From Tubiluchus corallicola (Eukaryota; Priapulida; Priapulimorpha; Priapulimorphida; Tubiluchidae), in assembly GCA_030141605.1 (NCBI GenBank), contig JAQGDQ010000112.1:124501-188500 (forward strand): DNA of 64,000 nt, in the 5' to 3' direction. Below, piece by piece: positions 1 to 24,187 of the stretch (position 1 is its first letter; every line of letters begins with the position of its first letter). The notes beneath the pieces are model-generated. The model had not been told where the DNA came from. It searched no databases and worked only from the letters and a program-made list of their open reading frames with translations. The translations under genes and the position numbers were made by a program.

Positions 1-116
1 CCTGTTCTAACTATAATACGAGTGTTTTGATAATCTACAATTTAATATAAACAAATTAGCTTTAACTTAATTTAGTTTGGTTGAATTTGGTTTGTAGTTT
101 GGTTTAATTTCGTTTA

Positions 117-655
117 CTTTAGTTTAGTTGAGTGTAGCGTAGTGTAGTGAAGTGTACTGTAGCGTAGTGTTGTGTAATGTAATGCAGCGTTGAGTAGTGT
201 AGCGTTGTGTAGTGTGTAGTGTAGTGAAGTGTAGTGTAGCGTAGCCCCGTGTTGTGTAATGTAGTGTAGTGTAGTGTAGTGTAGCGTAGTGTAGCATAGC
301 GTAGTGTTGTGTAATGTAATGCAGCGTTGAGTAGTGTAGCGTTGTGTAGTGTAGTGTAGTGTAGTGTAGCATAGTGTAGTGTAGCGTAATGTAGCGTAGC
401 GCAGTGTTGTGTAATGTAGTGTAGTGCAGTGTAGTGTAGTGTAGTGTAGTGTAGTGTAGTGTAGTGTAGTGTAGTGTAGTGTAGTGTAGTGTAGTGTAGT
501 GTAGTGTAGTGTAGTGTAGTGTAATGTAGTGTAGTGCAGTGTTGTTGTGTTATGTAATGTAGCGTAGCGTAGGGCAGTGTTGTGTTGTGTAGTGTAGTGT
601 TGTACAGTGTAGTGTAGCATAGGGTACTACAGTGTAGGTATAGTTTAATGTAGTA
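117..655. repeat. (TAGTG)n pentanucleotide array
   Basis: Over 500 bp of GTAGT units, perfect at about 425-520 and degenerate (GTAGC, GTTGT, GTAAT) at the flanks. Long reading frames in it are an artefact of the repeat. Confidence 0.95.
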
Positions 656-1494
656 TATTCTTCTTAGTACGTTGCTTTGCATTGTTCGTCTTGGCTTCCT
701 TACTATACTTTACTTTACTTTATACTTTCATTTGGTTTGGTTTGATTTCATTTAGTTTAAAGTTTATTTATTCACATCAACTCAATGAATGTATTGTATT
801 ACAATAATTCGTATATGTAATTGTTTGTCTCCTACTTTGGCGTATTTATATTATTATTGCATGGAGGACGGATACATCATAATGTCTCAAATTCTGCTGA
901 CACAGAATTTCTTGTCTGTCTTGACTAGAACTGAAAGTTACAGTTATGAAAGCACGTTGCAAAACACAGAATTGTTGCGCTTCCGTACAAATCGAATTAC
1001 TACTTTTAGTATGCGAGCAGTAACTCAAATTTGGAAAGTTCCCGTGAAAATAATTTATGTTAAGGCAGAAATGCTCGGACTCACGCCCACAGCGGCTTGC
1101 TAAGATTTGGTTTCGAAATGTTGTCCTTGCCTTGCTTCGCATTGAGTAATTAAACGATTTGACTTGATGATTTCCTTAACTGGAGATTTCTCGTGTGCTA
1201 GATCGACTTTGCACGAGTCTTTTTTTGTCATTTTGAATGCAGAATCTCTAGTTCTGCATGAAGTTTCGAATGATCATAGCTTCGTATACAAATTGCAGAT
1301 TTTGGGAATATTTCTTTGTATGCATTTGCTCATCAGTAAAGAGAAAATTACTTTGTTACGGAGTTTAACTTTCGTTGCATAACGTTAGATTGTAAATGTG
1401 GCTGTCCAGGTGGAAATGAAGGAACAAACTAAGGAATAGCTAGTAGACTATATTATGATGTTGAGCGGAATATGCTGATTCGCTCCGTCGCGGC

Positions 1495-1496
<2 letters not shown>
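656..1496. other. Intergenic, nothing recognised
   Basis: AT-rich unique-looking sequence. The frames of 98-104 codons here show no family motif or splice context. Confidence 0.5.
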
Positions 1497-1527
<31 letters not shown>

Positions 1528-1729
1528 TGTATGTATGTATGTATGTATGTATGTATGTATGTATGTATGTATGTATGTATGTATGTATGTATGTATGTAT
1601 GTATGTATGTATGTATGTATGTATGTATGTATGTATGTATGTATGTATGTATGTATGTATGTATGTATGTATGCATGCATGCATGCATGTATGTATGTAT
1701 GTATGTATGTATGTATGTATGTATGTATA
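1497..1729. repeat. (ATGT)n tetranucleotide array
   Basis: Nearly perfect ATGT repeat with one block of GCAT units at 1671-1688. Confidence 0.97.
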
Positions 1730-2428
1730 ACATCATTTGTTTCGCAAATTAATGCAATACACAATACAGAAGTAGATATAGATAATAACGATAGAAATAT
1801 ATACGAAACATAATACAACGTATACAATTTTGAACTAGTTACTTAGTAAACATAAAATAATCTCATTCAGTTCATTTAATCTGAAACCTTCAATAATTAA
1901 TTCACGTTGACAAGACAAATAGATTTCATGAATTAGTTTTTCTTCTACGGTATAATTTAAATTCATTTTCGCAAAAAATTCTATTTTCTCCTAGTTTTGT
2001 TAGACTGGACTGATCATTCAGAATGTTTAGAGAGAAGAGAATTTCTTTATTAGTTTGACTGACGTGTTTGTACATCTTTAACGTCCTTTTACATAAAATG
2101 CTAATAAGGCGTACAGTTTCGGCTATGCAACGTGTCATATTTGAATGGGAGTCGTACGGAACAGCTAAAATTCGTCACAAAGATTTTCTAAATTCTAAAT
2201 TAACTTAATGTTACTGTCAGTTAGGCAGAAAATACTACTACCTTAAAATGCAAAACAATACGAAAAGAATTTTAGCAATACCCTTTTATCAGAAATAGTC
2301 TTAAAGTAACATAACATTGAATTTACAGATTTAATAAAATCTTGGTTACAACGCAGATTGTCAGTATTTTGATCTAATCAGTAGTTAAGACAATGCCTTA
2401 AGTGAACAACTTCATCATACCATTTTAA

Positions 2429-2680
2429 TCAAGTTCCATTAACAATAATCCTCGGGATATTGTTTTGCTGGTGTTTTCTAAACAGAATACATTTTGATTT
2501 TGCCAAAATGATCAACATATCATGTTTCTTACTAAAGTCTGTGCAAATATCCAATGTGACTTTTAAACCTGTTAAGGAGGGAGCCAGTAGGATTACCTCA
2601 TCAGCACAGTTGCGTGTAAAAGAGAAGTTGCAGATGTAAATAACTCGCCAGATATCTAATCCATTAATCTCAATGCTGGT
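2429..2680 (-). pseudogene. LINE reverse transcriptase fragment
   Basis: Minus-strand translation gives CADEVILLAPSLTGLKVTL followed by DICTDFSKKHDML and KSKCILF, the catalytic palm region (A/FADD-type box) of a non-LTR retrotransposon reverse transcriptase. The second Asp of the ADD box is Glu here and no flanking RT motifs are in frame, so it is a dead fragment of about 80 codons. Confidence 0.75.
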
Positions 2681-2689
2681 TGTCTTTAC

Positions 2690-2905
2690 GGAACAGGTGC
2701 TCAGATGCAATACGCATCGGTACATTAGTCCACTGAATTAACGAGACCATTTGATAGCGTCGGTTTTGTTCCTGGTTTCCAACACCACTATGTCATGGCT
2801 TCATGACGAGTCCATCACAACGTGGGTTGGGGGTGGGGTGGGGTCTTGGTAGGAAGGGGGAGATCGATAATAAATAGCATTTCGCCCCTGTAGCAATATT
2901 TTGCA
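2690..2905 (+). mobile_element. SINE-like family B, copy 3 (5' truncated)
   Basis: Body only: GGAACAGGTGCTCAGATG, CGAGACCATTTGATAGCGTC, CACTATGTCATGGCTTCATG, GTCCATCACAACGTG and ATAGCATTTCGCCCCTGTA. It abuts the LINE RT fragment at 2429-2680. Confidence 0.6.
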
Positions 2906-3483
2906 GGACAAAATTGGTGTAATCGCGTGTATTGGATATTTTCAACTAACGTCACCAGAAAATTTGCTACCATTTTGACGTCTACCTGAATCGGTGTTTA
3001 GTTCAGTTTCCTAGTTAACATTTTCATAGAATGCAGGCGTATCAAAGTGCACATAAGTCACATAAGACCAAGAAATAGTTTTATGGATTTAGTTAGTTGT
3101 ATTAAATCTTACAATCTTATTAAATTCTTACGTTTACATGCCTCTCAATAGCTTGTGTATCTTTCGAAACTTAACGGCGATTAACCCCAAATGAGCCAAA
3201 TTGGTTTATATCAAATCCCCCAGTTTCTACTAAACACGAGGTACCAAGTTTTAGCATTTATTGTTTTCTAAATTGTCCACGCTTGTTTAATTGCTAGTCA
3301 TTACTTAACGAACATGGATAAAGAGTTAACCACTGCCTAAACGAGTACAGTGAAAACGTGCACTAATGAGTGAAAATGTCAACTTCTTTCTTGTATTAAC
3401 TGAGGAACTATGCCAGTCGAATAAAATTTATTTTGGCTGACTGATTTTGTTGACATTTTAGACGTTAGGCATAAATCAGCTCC

Positions 3484-3765
3484 TCTTCATCGTCATATAA
3501 GTCATCTTCATCATCATGTCATCATAATTCGTTACCACGATCGTCTTTGTCGTCGTCGTTGTCATCATCGTCACCATCATCATCATCATCATCCTCAGGA
3601 TCCCCACCACTACCACCACTATCATCATCATCATCAACAACAACAACAACAACAATAACAACAACAACAACAACATCATCATCATCATTATCATCATTAT
3701 CATAGTCATCATCTTCGTCATCCTTGTCGTCGTTGTCGTTATTATCGTAATTATGGTTCGCAGTC
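3484..3765. repeat. Trinucleotide (CAT/CAA/CGT) region
   Basis: Imperfect ATC, CAA and CGT triplets, including (CAA)n at about 3634-3672. No real coding signal. Confidence 0.9.
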
Positions 3766-4639
3766 AGTTTGCAACATGATAGCAAACTATTAGCTTGCGG
3801 GGAAATTTAATATCGTAGTTAATTATTGGTGGTAGCGACGCGCAACGTTGCGTTATAAAATATTTAATGTATGGAGTGAAGACGCCATTTAAACGAAACA
3901 AATAAGCAGGCGGCAAGAAAAGAAATGACTTTGATTTTTTTATTTTCAGTTCTTGGCTTTATTAAATTTCGTGCTCTCAGGCGATATGCTACAGACCATC
4001 GACATTTTGACTATTTTGACCATTTTGGCCATTGGCACCGTTTGTTTAAGTGACATTATGGAACATTGTGGGAGTTTCTTTTCGCCTGCTTAATCAGTTA
4101 GTAATCAAAGAAAAGTTAGTAAAACAAAGTTAGTAATAAATAACAGTTAATATATAAAAAAATAAAATCCCAAGAATCTTTCACTTTTGTTGGCTAAGTG
4201 TTTCATGTTAGATGATGATGCTGAGATAAGTTCCCGTCCCGCCTCACCACGTATGATTTGTATCTTAACTTGCATCATCTGTATGCCAAAAAGAGGCTGT
4301 ACCATTGAATATGGACGCGTGTTAATCATTCACTATCCAGCTATTTTTGTCAACTGGATTTACAGGATTCTTCTGACAAAGCCTTGGTGGCTTGTTCTGA
4401 ATTGTCCACAGGCTGAATGATTGCAGGAATTGAGTTGAAATCACCATCTGATATCCAGGACAGTGATTTATTAAAAAATCATTTGATCGTAGGTAAGATT
4501 ACAGCATCAGGCTCTAAGCAGACTTACCGCGAATCCTAGCCTATCAAATACGAAATCATTGGCTTTTCTAAAAAGTAGTGTAGATCTGTTTTGCCCATCC
4601 GTGCTTTATGGAACGCGCCAGCAGCAGCGACATCAGAAA

Positions 4640-5190
4640 ACGAGACAGTTTAAAGGAAAAGACAAGACATTTCGAATGTTCGATTTATCTTACTGTTACC
4701 ATTTAAACTTAGTGATAACAGTGTCAATACTCAGACTCAGTCTATCTCCAGTGATAAAACTGATAACAGTGGCAAAACACTGTCCATAAAACATGAAATT
4801 AATTTTTACTATTGCTGCATTGAAATTTGCCCGCTCGGTGGTAACCGCAATTCACGTGAAAATTATGACGCAGCTAGTAGACTTCGTGACTTTTCGTTAG
4901 CACGTCGTGGCTTTTCGTAAAGGTGTGCTGCTTAAATTAATTCAAACTTCTTTAACTTAACGAAAGCTTATACAAAAATATTACAATTGCTTGTCTAATT
5001 TTTTGTGAAAATTTATTATACTTTTGAACGAAATTGATAGTGCGCTGCTTTTCTTCAGCCGGCGAATGACGTCATTGGTGGAAGAACACACATTCAAAAT
5101 GGAAGCACCAAAGCGTGAACTCATTGCAATTTAAAGTGATTTTAATAATTACACGAGGCTTATCACACTTTTATTACTAAATCCTAATAT
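4640..5190 (+). mobile_element. Dispersed repeat family A, copy 1
   Basis: About 0.5 kb sharing with 18572-19085 and (inverted) 38650-39035: a TTTAAAGGAAAAGACAAG-like start, the block GACTTCGTGACTTTTCG, CTAATTTTTTGTGAAAA, and GACGTCATTGGT near the end, followed by TTATCACACTTTTATTA. No open frame, so probably a non-autonomous DNA element. Confidence 0.65.
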
Positions 5191-5989
5191 TTTTGCGAAC
5201 ATTGATATAGGCCCAACTTCCTCTATAGCTTGGCATTTTCTTTAAATGAATGAAAAGTTGTTTACTAAAGATAAAATTCCTTTACGAGAGATATAGTGGC
5301 TCGATTAAAATGTAGAACAAATAATAAGAAATTCACGCAGGAGATCGGAATAAATAGATAGCAATAAATTCTCAGATGCACAGTTATTTTTAGCTCACTT
5401 CCTCGCAAAGTCACTTGGAATTAGTAACCGTTCTGAATCTGTTCCTGAAAATGATAGGGGTGGTTGCTCTTTGTAAATTGCTTATCCAAGTTATAAATTA
5501 GCAAAAAAAATTTGAGATGCGTTGTTACTTTTGGCTATGCATTTCTTTGCAAGGTCACTTGGAGTTGGTAACTATCCTTCCAAATGATTAAGGCGACATT
5601 TCTTGTAATGTATTTATTTACAAAGCGCTCTTTCTATATGTTTTTAAAGGTTTTGTACAATAAAATGTATTTAGATAAAAGTACTAAAATATTATAATAA
5701 AATTTGGCCTATCTATTAATCATCAATAACCTACAAAACTTTCACCACTTATACATTAAAATACTGCTTACAAAGATGAGTTTTTAGTTTCCTTTTAAAG
5801 AACTTTTATAAGTTCTAATTTCAGTTGGCACCAATTACGACTTGTTCCCAATATTTTGGAGCCATGCTAAGACTTTTTTTATTAAATGGAACAACAAGTT
5901 AATTCATTCGCTTTGACTAAAAAACGGCTACACAAATTTTCATCTTTTTTAATGAATGGTTTTTAATAATGACTGTTTTTGCATTTTAG

Positions 5990-6065
5990 ACTGAGATGAC
6001 CATGGATGATCTCCTTGAATACTGTGTCTTAATACCAAATATTTGTTGGATCCGCTTGTGACAGA
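5990..6065 (+). promoter_or_regulatory. 5' leader of the GPCR with upstream ORF
   Basis: A pyrimidine-rich stretch ending in TTTTAG at 5989 looks like a splice acceptor, so this is probably the start of the first coding exon after a non-coding exon. A 21-codon uORF runs from ATG 5996 to TGA 6059-6061 and stops 4 nt before the main ATG at 6066. The upstream exon and the promoter were not identified. Confidence 0.4.
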
Positions 6066-15103
<9,038 letters not shown>

Positions 15104-15540
15104 TGCATGAGGCGGGACTGGTATTGCAAACATTATTTCTGTAAATAATACTATTAATTTGTTAGTGTAAAAGCACCATAAACTGTGCCATTCCTGATTT
15201 GAACTTTTCTAAAGGGAGTCTCACACCAACTTTGAAAGCCACCATAAACACCTTTTAGTTCGCAGTTGTCTTTACGAAATGTCTCTATTACGTCAGCAAA
15301 AAGGATCTAGTTACAGTTCATAATATTGTGCGTGCAATAAAAAGATGTTAGTTTTCGCTGAGTTTGCACCAAGATTGATCCGAAAGAGCGTGCAGACGAG
15401 AACGGAGACGGCCAGAACTTGTGGAAATTGGAGAAATATTTGAAAACGAAAAAACATTTCCGAGTGTATAGTGACTTTCTTCTTTTTATATTAACTTTAG
15501 CCACAGAATGCACAATAAGGAAAGGAGAGCCGACAAGTTT

Positions 15541-16013
15541 TTGCTTAGTTAGTTAGTTAGTTTATTTTTCCAAAAGGTGCCGTGACCTTATGTACATTTC
15601 TACATGCATTACAATACACACACTTCTTTTACAACAAACAAAACAAATTCAAAATTTTTACAAGATATTGGGATATCGGCTCAGGCACAAGTAACCTAAG
15701 ATAAGAACAATTAAAAAAGATCATGAGAAACTTTGGACAACTTCATGTTTAATTGCTATCAAAGTTGGAGCCTTTGCTTTGGTGCACAATGTAAACATTT
15801 GTTTATAATGCTTGAGTTTGTGTATATAGCAACAGAAGTAACCTTATGCGTAATATTTTGACGAGGCAGTTTTTTGGATAGTTTTTTATCATTATAAGTG
15901 ATGAAATCGGGCAACAAGAGATTATGATAAATCTTTCCACACAATAACTTTATGCACTCAGTTACATGTACTAAACTTATGTAACCAGCAAAATTTGTTT
16001 GAAAATTGTTCAT
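15541..16013 (-). mobile_element. Possible LINE 3' end
   Basis: On the minus strand the stretch ends in an AATAAAC followed by repeated CTAA units, the usual look of a non-LTR element 3' end with a short tandem tail. Upstream is an 84-codon open frame (16013-15759) with a FITYND-like segment reminiscent of the region after the RT domain. The protein match is weak. Confidence 0.35.
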
Positions 16014-16074
16014 TCATACCATTTTGTTTCGTGAAACTGTGCGCCTTGACAGACTAAAAAGTGGTGTATTACAA

Positions 16075-16490
16075 TATTGTAACGCCGGGGGTGCTTACCA
16101 CCAGGGGATGGAGGTAGCATCTACTCTCCTGAGCGGTTCGAGAGTCCAGATTTCTCGGAGGCCAAGAGGTGGTGGTTTAATAATACTGGAAATTGTGCCG
16201 TCATGTAAAAAATATACGCATGTTTCAGCCAGCGTTTTGTAGAAAAGTGAAATTCAGAATAGAGAAATTAATGTTAAAAGACTTGACAGTAATTTATCTT
16301 TCGTCATCCATGCAAGTTAGACTATGGAACAGGTGCTTAGATGGCACTCGCACTATCCGTCTACCTGCTGAATTGACGAGGCCATTCCATATAAGGAGTT
16401 TCATACCTGCTACGCATTGCTGATATGCAATGGCTTCGTAATGGGCCGAACCATCACAGTGTTGAGGTCGGTGGCGTTTCGCCGTCGTAA
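16075..16490 (+). mobile_element. SINE-like family B, copy 2
   Basis: Head with B-box-like GCGGTTCGAGAGTCC at 16132-16146, then a diverged middle and the family body GGAACAGGTGCTTAGATGG, GAGGCCATTCCATA, ATATGCAATGGCTTCGTAA and CATCACAGTGTTGAGG. Confidence 0.55.
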
Positions 16491-18124
16491 CACTAAAAAG
16501 CATGGACAATAGAACGTCTCTTTTTTTGGTCTGGATTAATTCAGTATGCCGGATTAACGTTTTATTGTAGTTAAAATAAAAACTGTTTGTGCTGTAATAG
16601 CATTTTAAAGAGCAGACTGGCTGCACACTTATGGTAATTATGAGTGCTTTTCATGCGCGTCACGCCTTGTAAAGAAATTGTCGTAATTCTTTTAGTTTTT
16701 CATATAAAAACCGTTTAAGTGCAGAATAATAATTATTTTTCGTACGTAGTAGTGAACTTTGAAAGCGTATAGCATTTTTTAATACCTGTACAGTTTACAT
16801 ATCTATACATAATATGTTTTAGTAATTATAGAACATTGTTTGCTATTATTAAGTCACAGTAAGAATTTTATGCTATTTATTGATTATTGTTAAGCTGTAT
16901 TTGTCTAAAGTATTGTTGCATATTCTATAATGTTACATTTTGTTTGGATTTGATATTAAATAAAGGATTAAGTTTCCTACTGGCAGTTGCACTAGCTACT
17001 AAGATATCGTTTCCCAATTCAAGAAAAACTCTAGAAGGTCGACAAAAAAGGTCGACCAGGTTGTTAGTTAATTTAACAAATATTTTACTCACGAAAGGTA
17101 AACTAAGCGACTTGAGGTGTGTGATTGGTAGATGAAAACGGGCATGATAAGTAAAAATGGTCCAAAACTGATGATTTATATCAGAAAACAGGCGTTTTGT
17201 TTAATGCTGCTGTAATCGTCTTTTATAGAAAAAAATCATCTTTTTTAGAGAAATTACTTTACATGAAGATTTTCTGAAACAAACTTTAATGTTATGAGCA
17301 ACACCACGACCAGCAGGACGACAATTGATAAGTTAATCCTAGAGAGTGAATGATCGAAATATTAATGATTTTTCCAAACAGAAAAAACACAAAAATTGCG
17401 ATCAGTCATGTAAACAATACTAAGACATATCGAGGTATTGAAGCAGTTACCATAGAATAGGTAAGACTGGCCTCAGAGATGAAAAAACCTTGTTTTATGC
17501 GCCTTGTGACGGTAGATTGTCACATACGTGTATTTGAACTCTAGTTATAGATATACAGATTCGGGTTATAAATTTGTTAAATCTTTGTCCTAGTACATTG
17601 TCTTTTCACATCAAAGCAAATTTCAGTGCGATTATAACGTGAAAACTTCGATACAACTACAGCCAGCTAATGTTGTGGTAAAAAAAAGCACGTAACTTGA
17701 TACCTCCTCGTTATCATAACAAATTTGTTACCATAAGTGTGATGCCAAACTGGCATACTAGATAAACAGTGATTGATGACTTAATAGACCTACATTAGCT
17801 AGACCTTTGACGCCGAAAGTACATAATAATCTTATCCTACAGTTTCTATTAAAATGCGTGAAGTGAAATCGAAGACAGAAACAAGATTTCTTCTTCTATT
17901 CGAGTGGCAACCGTCATCGTGATAACGTGGTAAGTAATTAAGTTTGTCAAGATAAAATTAACACCTGCTGCAATACTTTGATTATGCCCTCATAACATTG
18001 ATAATTACTTCATGCGCGCTTATGGTATTCACTACTATTACCTCCAATGTTTTTTAAGACTACGTATTTTTATGTTCTACGTGTTTTCTTCTCTTATAGA
18101 ACTAACAACGACAACAGCAGTCAA

Positions 18125-22644
<4,520 letters not shown>

Positions 22645-22982
22645 TTAATAAAATAATAGTTAATTTTGTCTAGTATTCTGTAGATCCGATGTTAACTAGA
22701 GAGATTAGCAGAAAACGTGTTTAGGTTTCGTACCTCGGATTCATGCAAAACAGCATTTGTTTGTAAATTGCAGCTAAAACAACAAAAATAATAAATTAAC
22801 GCTAACAAACTGTGAGCTAAACGGTTCACAAAATAATTAGTCCTAAATTTTAGCTTTAATAACTTCAGCCTTTATTTAACAACTATATGAACCATGGTTT
22901 GGCCACCAGACAAATGGGTATTTAATCTTTAAATTGGCATAACAGCAGTTTGTACGCAAAAAAATAAACATTGGTTTAACTA

Positions 22983-23665
22983 TCAAATTCTACTTGCTTT
23001 CTTTGTAATTCCTACATCCTTGCCAAGTTTAGAACAAATATAATCTATAATTTTTATATTGCTTCCACGTAATGATTCATCAACTATTACACCGAGAAAC
23101 TTTGGTTCACCACCTTGTTCAATGGCACGTCCACTTAGTACTATGTTTACATCATTTTTAACATTGATAAAAAAAATTATGAAATTTGATTTGTCGACAT
23201 TTATTGAAAGTTTGTTAGCTGGAATGTCATTTATGTACACTAAAAACAACAGCGGCCCGAAAATGCACACACAATACCAAGCTTTTTAGGTGTAGCATTA
23301 TTGTAATTAACACGTTTTATTTTATTTTCTGTTATACAAGTAATTCTCAAACCGTTTTAAGCACGTGAATCTAACATCATAATGCCTTAATTTGTCAAGT
23401 AAAATCTTTTCTACGGTGTCAATGACTTTCGAGAGATCAATGAAAAGTTCAAGTGTGTACTCGTGATTTTCTACTGCTCTTGTATTTTTTTCAGCAAAAG
23501 ATGTCAATGCATAGAATGTAGAGTATTTCTCTCGAAACCCGAATTGGTAGTCATGCAGTATGTTACGCTTATCAAGAAAGTTCAATAATCGATAATACAA
23601 AAGTTTTTCACTCACATTTGAAAGTACGGGGAGCACTGAAACAGGACGATAATTAGAAAATAAAT
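22983..23665 (-). pseudogene. Jockey/CR1-like LINE reverse transcriptase remnant
   Basis: Two minus-strand pieces in different frames. The 5' piece (23665-23322) reads RPVSVLPVLSNVSEK, YQFGFREKYST and LFIDLSKVIDTV, which are RT fingers and palm motifs. The 3' piece (23270-22983) reads FGPLLFLVYINDIP then directly KLSINVDKSNF and FLGVIVDESL. The expected catalytic FADD box between IND and KLSIN is missing through an internal deletion, so the copy cannot be active. It lies just downstream of the sphingomyelinase gene. Confidence 0.85.
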
Positions 23666-24005
23666 ATTGTTGCGGAGGCGGTCAAGAGGTCCAGGGTTCA
23701 AATCTGAATCAGTCAAACCATGTTGCAGACAAATATTGCAATTGGGAAAGAAACAAAAAGAAAATTAAGATGAAAACTAGCCAGAATCTTTTCCTGTGTT
23801 CCCCGTGCTGATCATGACTACGGAACAGGTGCTTAGGTGGTAAATCCATCTGCAGACTGAACCAAGGAGGCTATTCCATAGCGACGGCTTTATATTTTTT
23901 ATTCAAAGCCACTATGCAATGGCTTCGTGCGGACGAGACTATCACAATGTTGAGAGGGGTGGGTCGAAAACAAATAGCATTTCGCCCCCGTAACGCTGCC
24001 CTCTT
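23665..24005 (+). mobile_element. tRNA-derived SINE-like element, family B copy 1
   Basis: A tRNA-like head has a B-box-like GGTTCAAATCT at 23696-23706. It is followed by a body shared with 16318-16490 and 2690-2905: GGAACAGGTGCTTAGGTGG, GGCTATTCCATAGCGACGGC, ATGCAATGGCTTCGT and ATAGCATTTCGCCCCCGTAA. The shared body in three places, with a Pol III-like head in two, supports a SINE. Confidence 0.6.
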
Positions 24006-24187
24006 CTACAGAAAATGGTTCGTCCTCGAGCCAGAATGAAGCACGCAGGAGAAGAAATCATATTTTATTGAAAAATAAATTTACAAATGTCAAAGTAGGC
24101 CAAAATTTCTGTTGCTACGACTAAAAAATTTTTGCCATGTGCAGTGACGGTTGACGCAGTCTTCGTTCTTGAGGAGCAATTTTCTTA

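Larger units (their letters stand above)
2906..6000. other. Intergenic region 5' of the GPCR
   Basis: Apart from the triplet tract and family A copy 1, no gene or clear promoter is visible. A non-coding first GPCR exon may lie here. Confidence 0.5.
15104..18099. other. GPCR 3' UTR and intergenic region
   Basis: Poly(A) candidate at 15336, then a possible LINE end and SINE-like family B copy 2. From 16500 to 17800 nothing was recognised. A possible 5' non-coding exon of the sphingomyelinase gene ends at 17929. Confidence 0.5.

Noticed and set aside
1440-1827. Frames rich in MYVC or HTYI repeats
   Set aside because: Artefacts of the (ATGT)n microsatellite.
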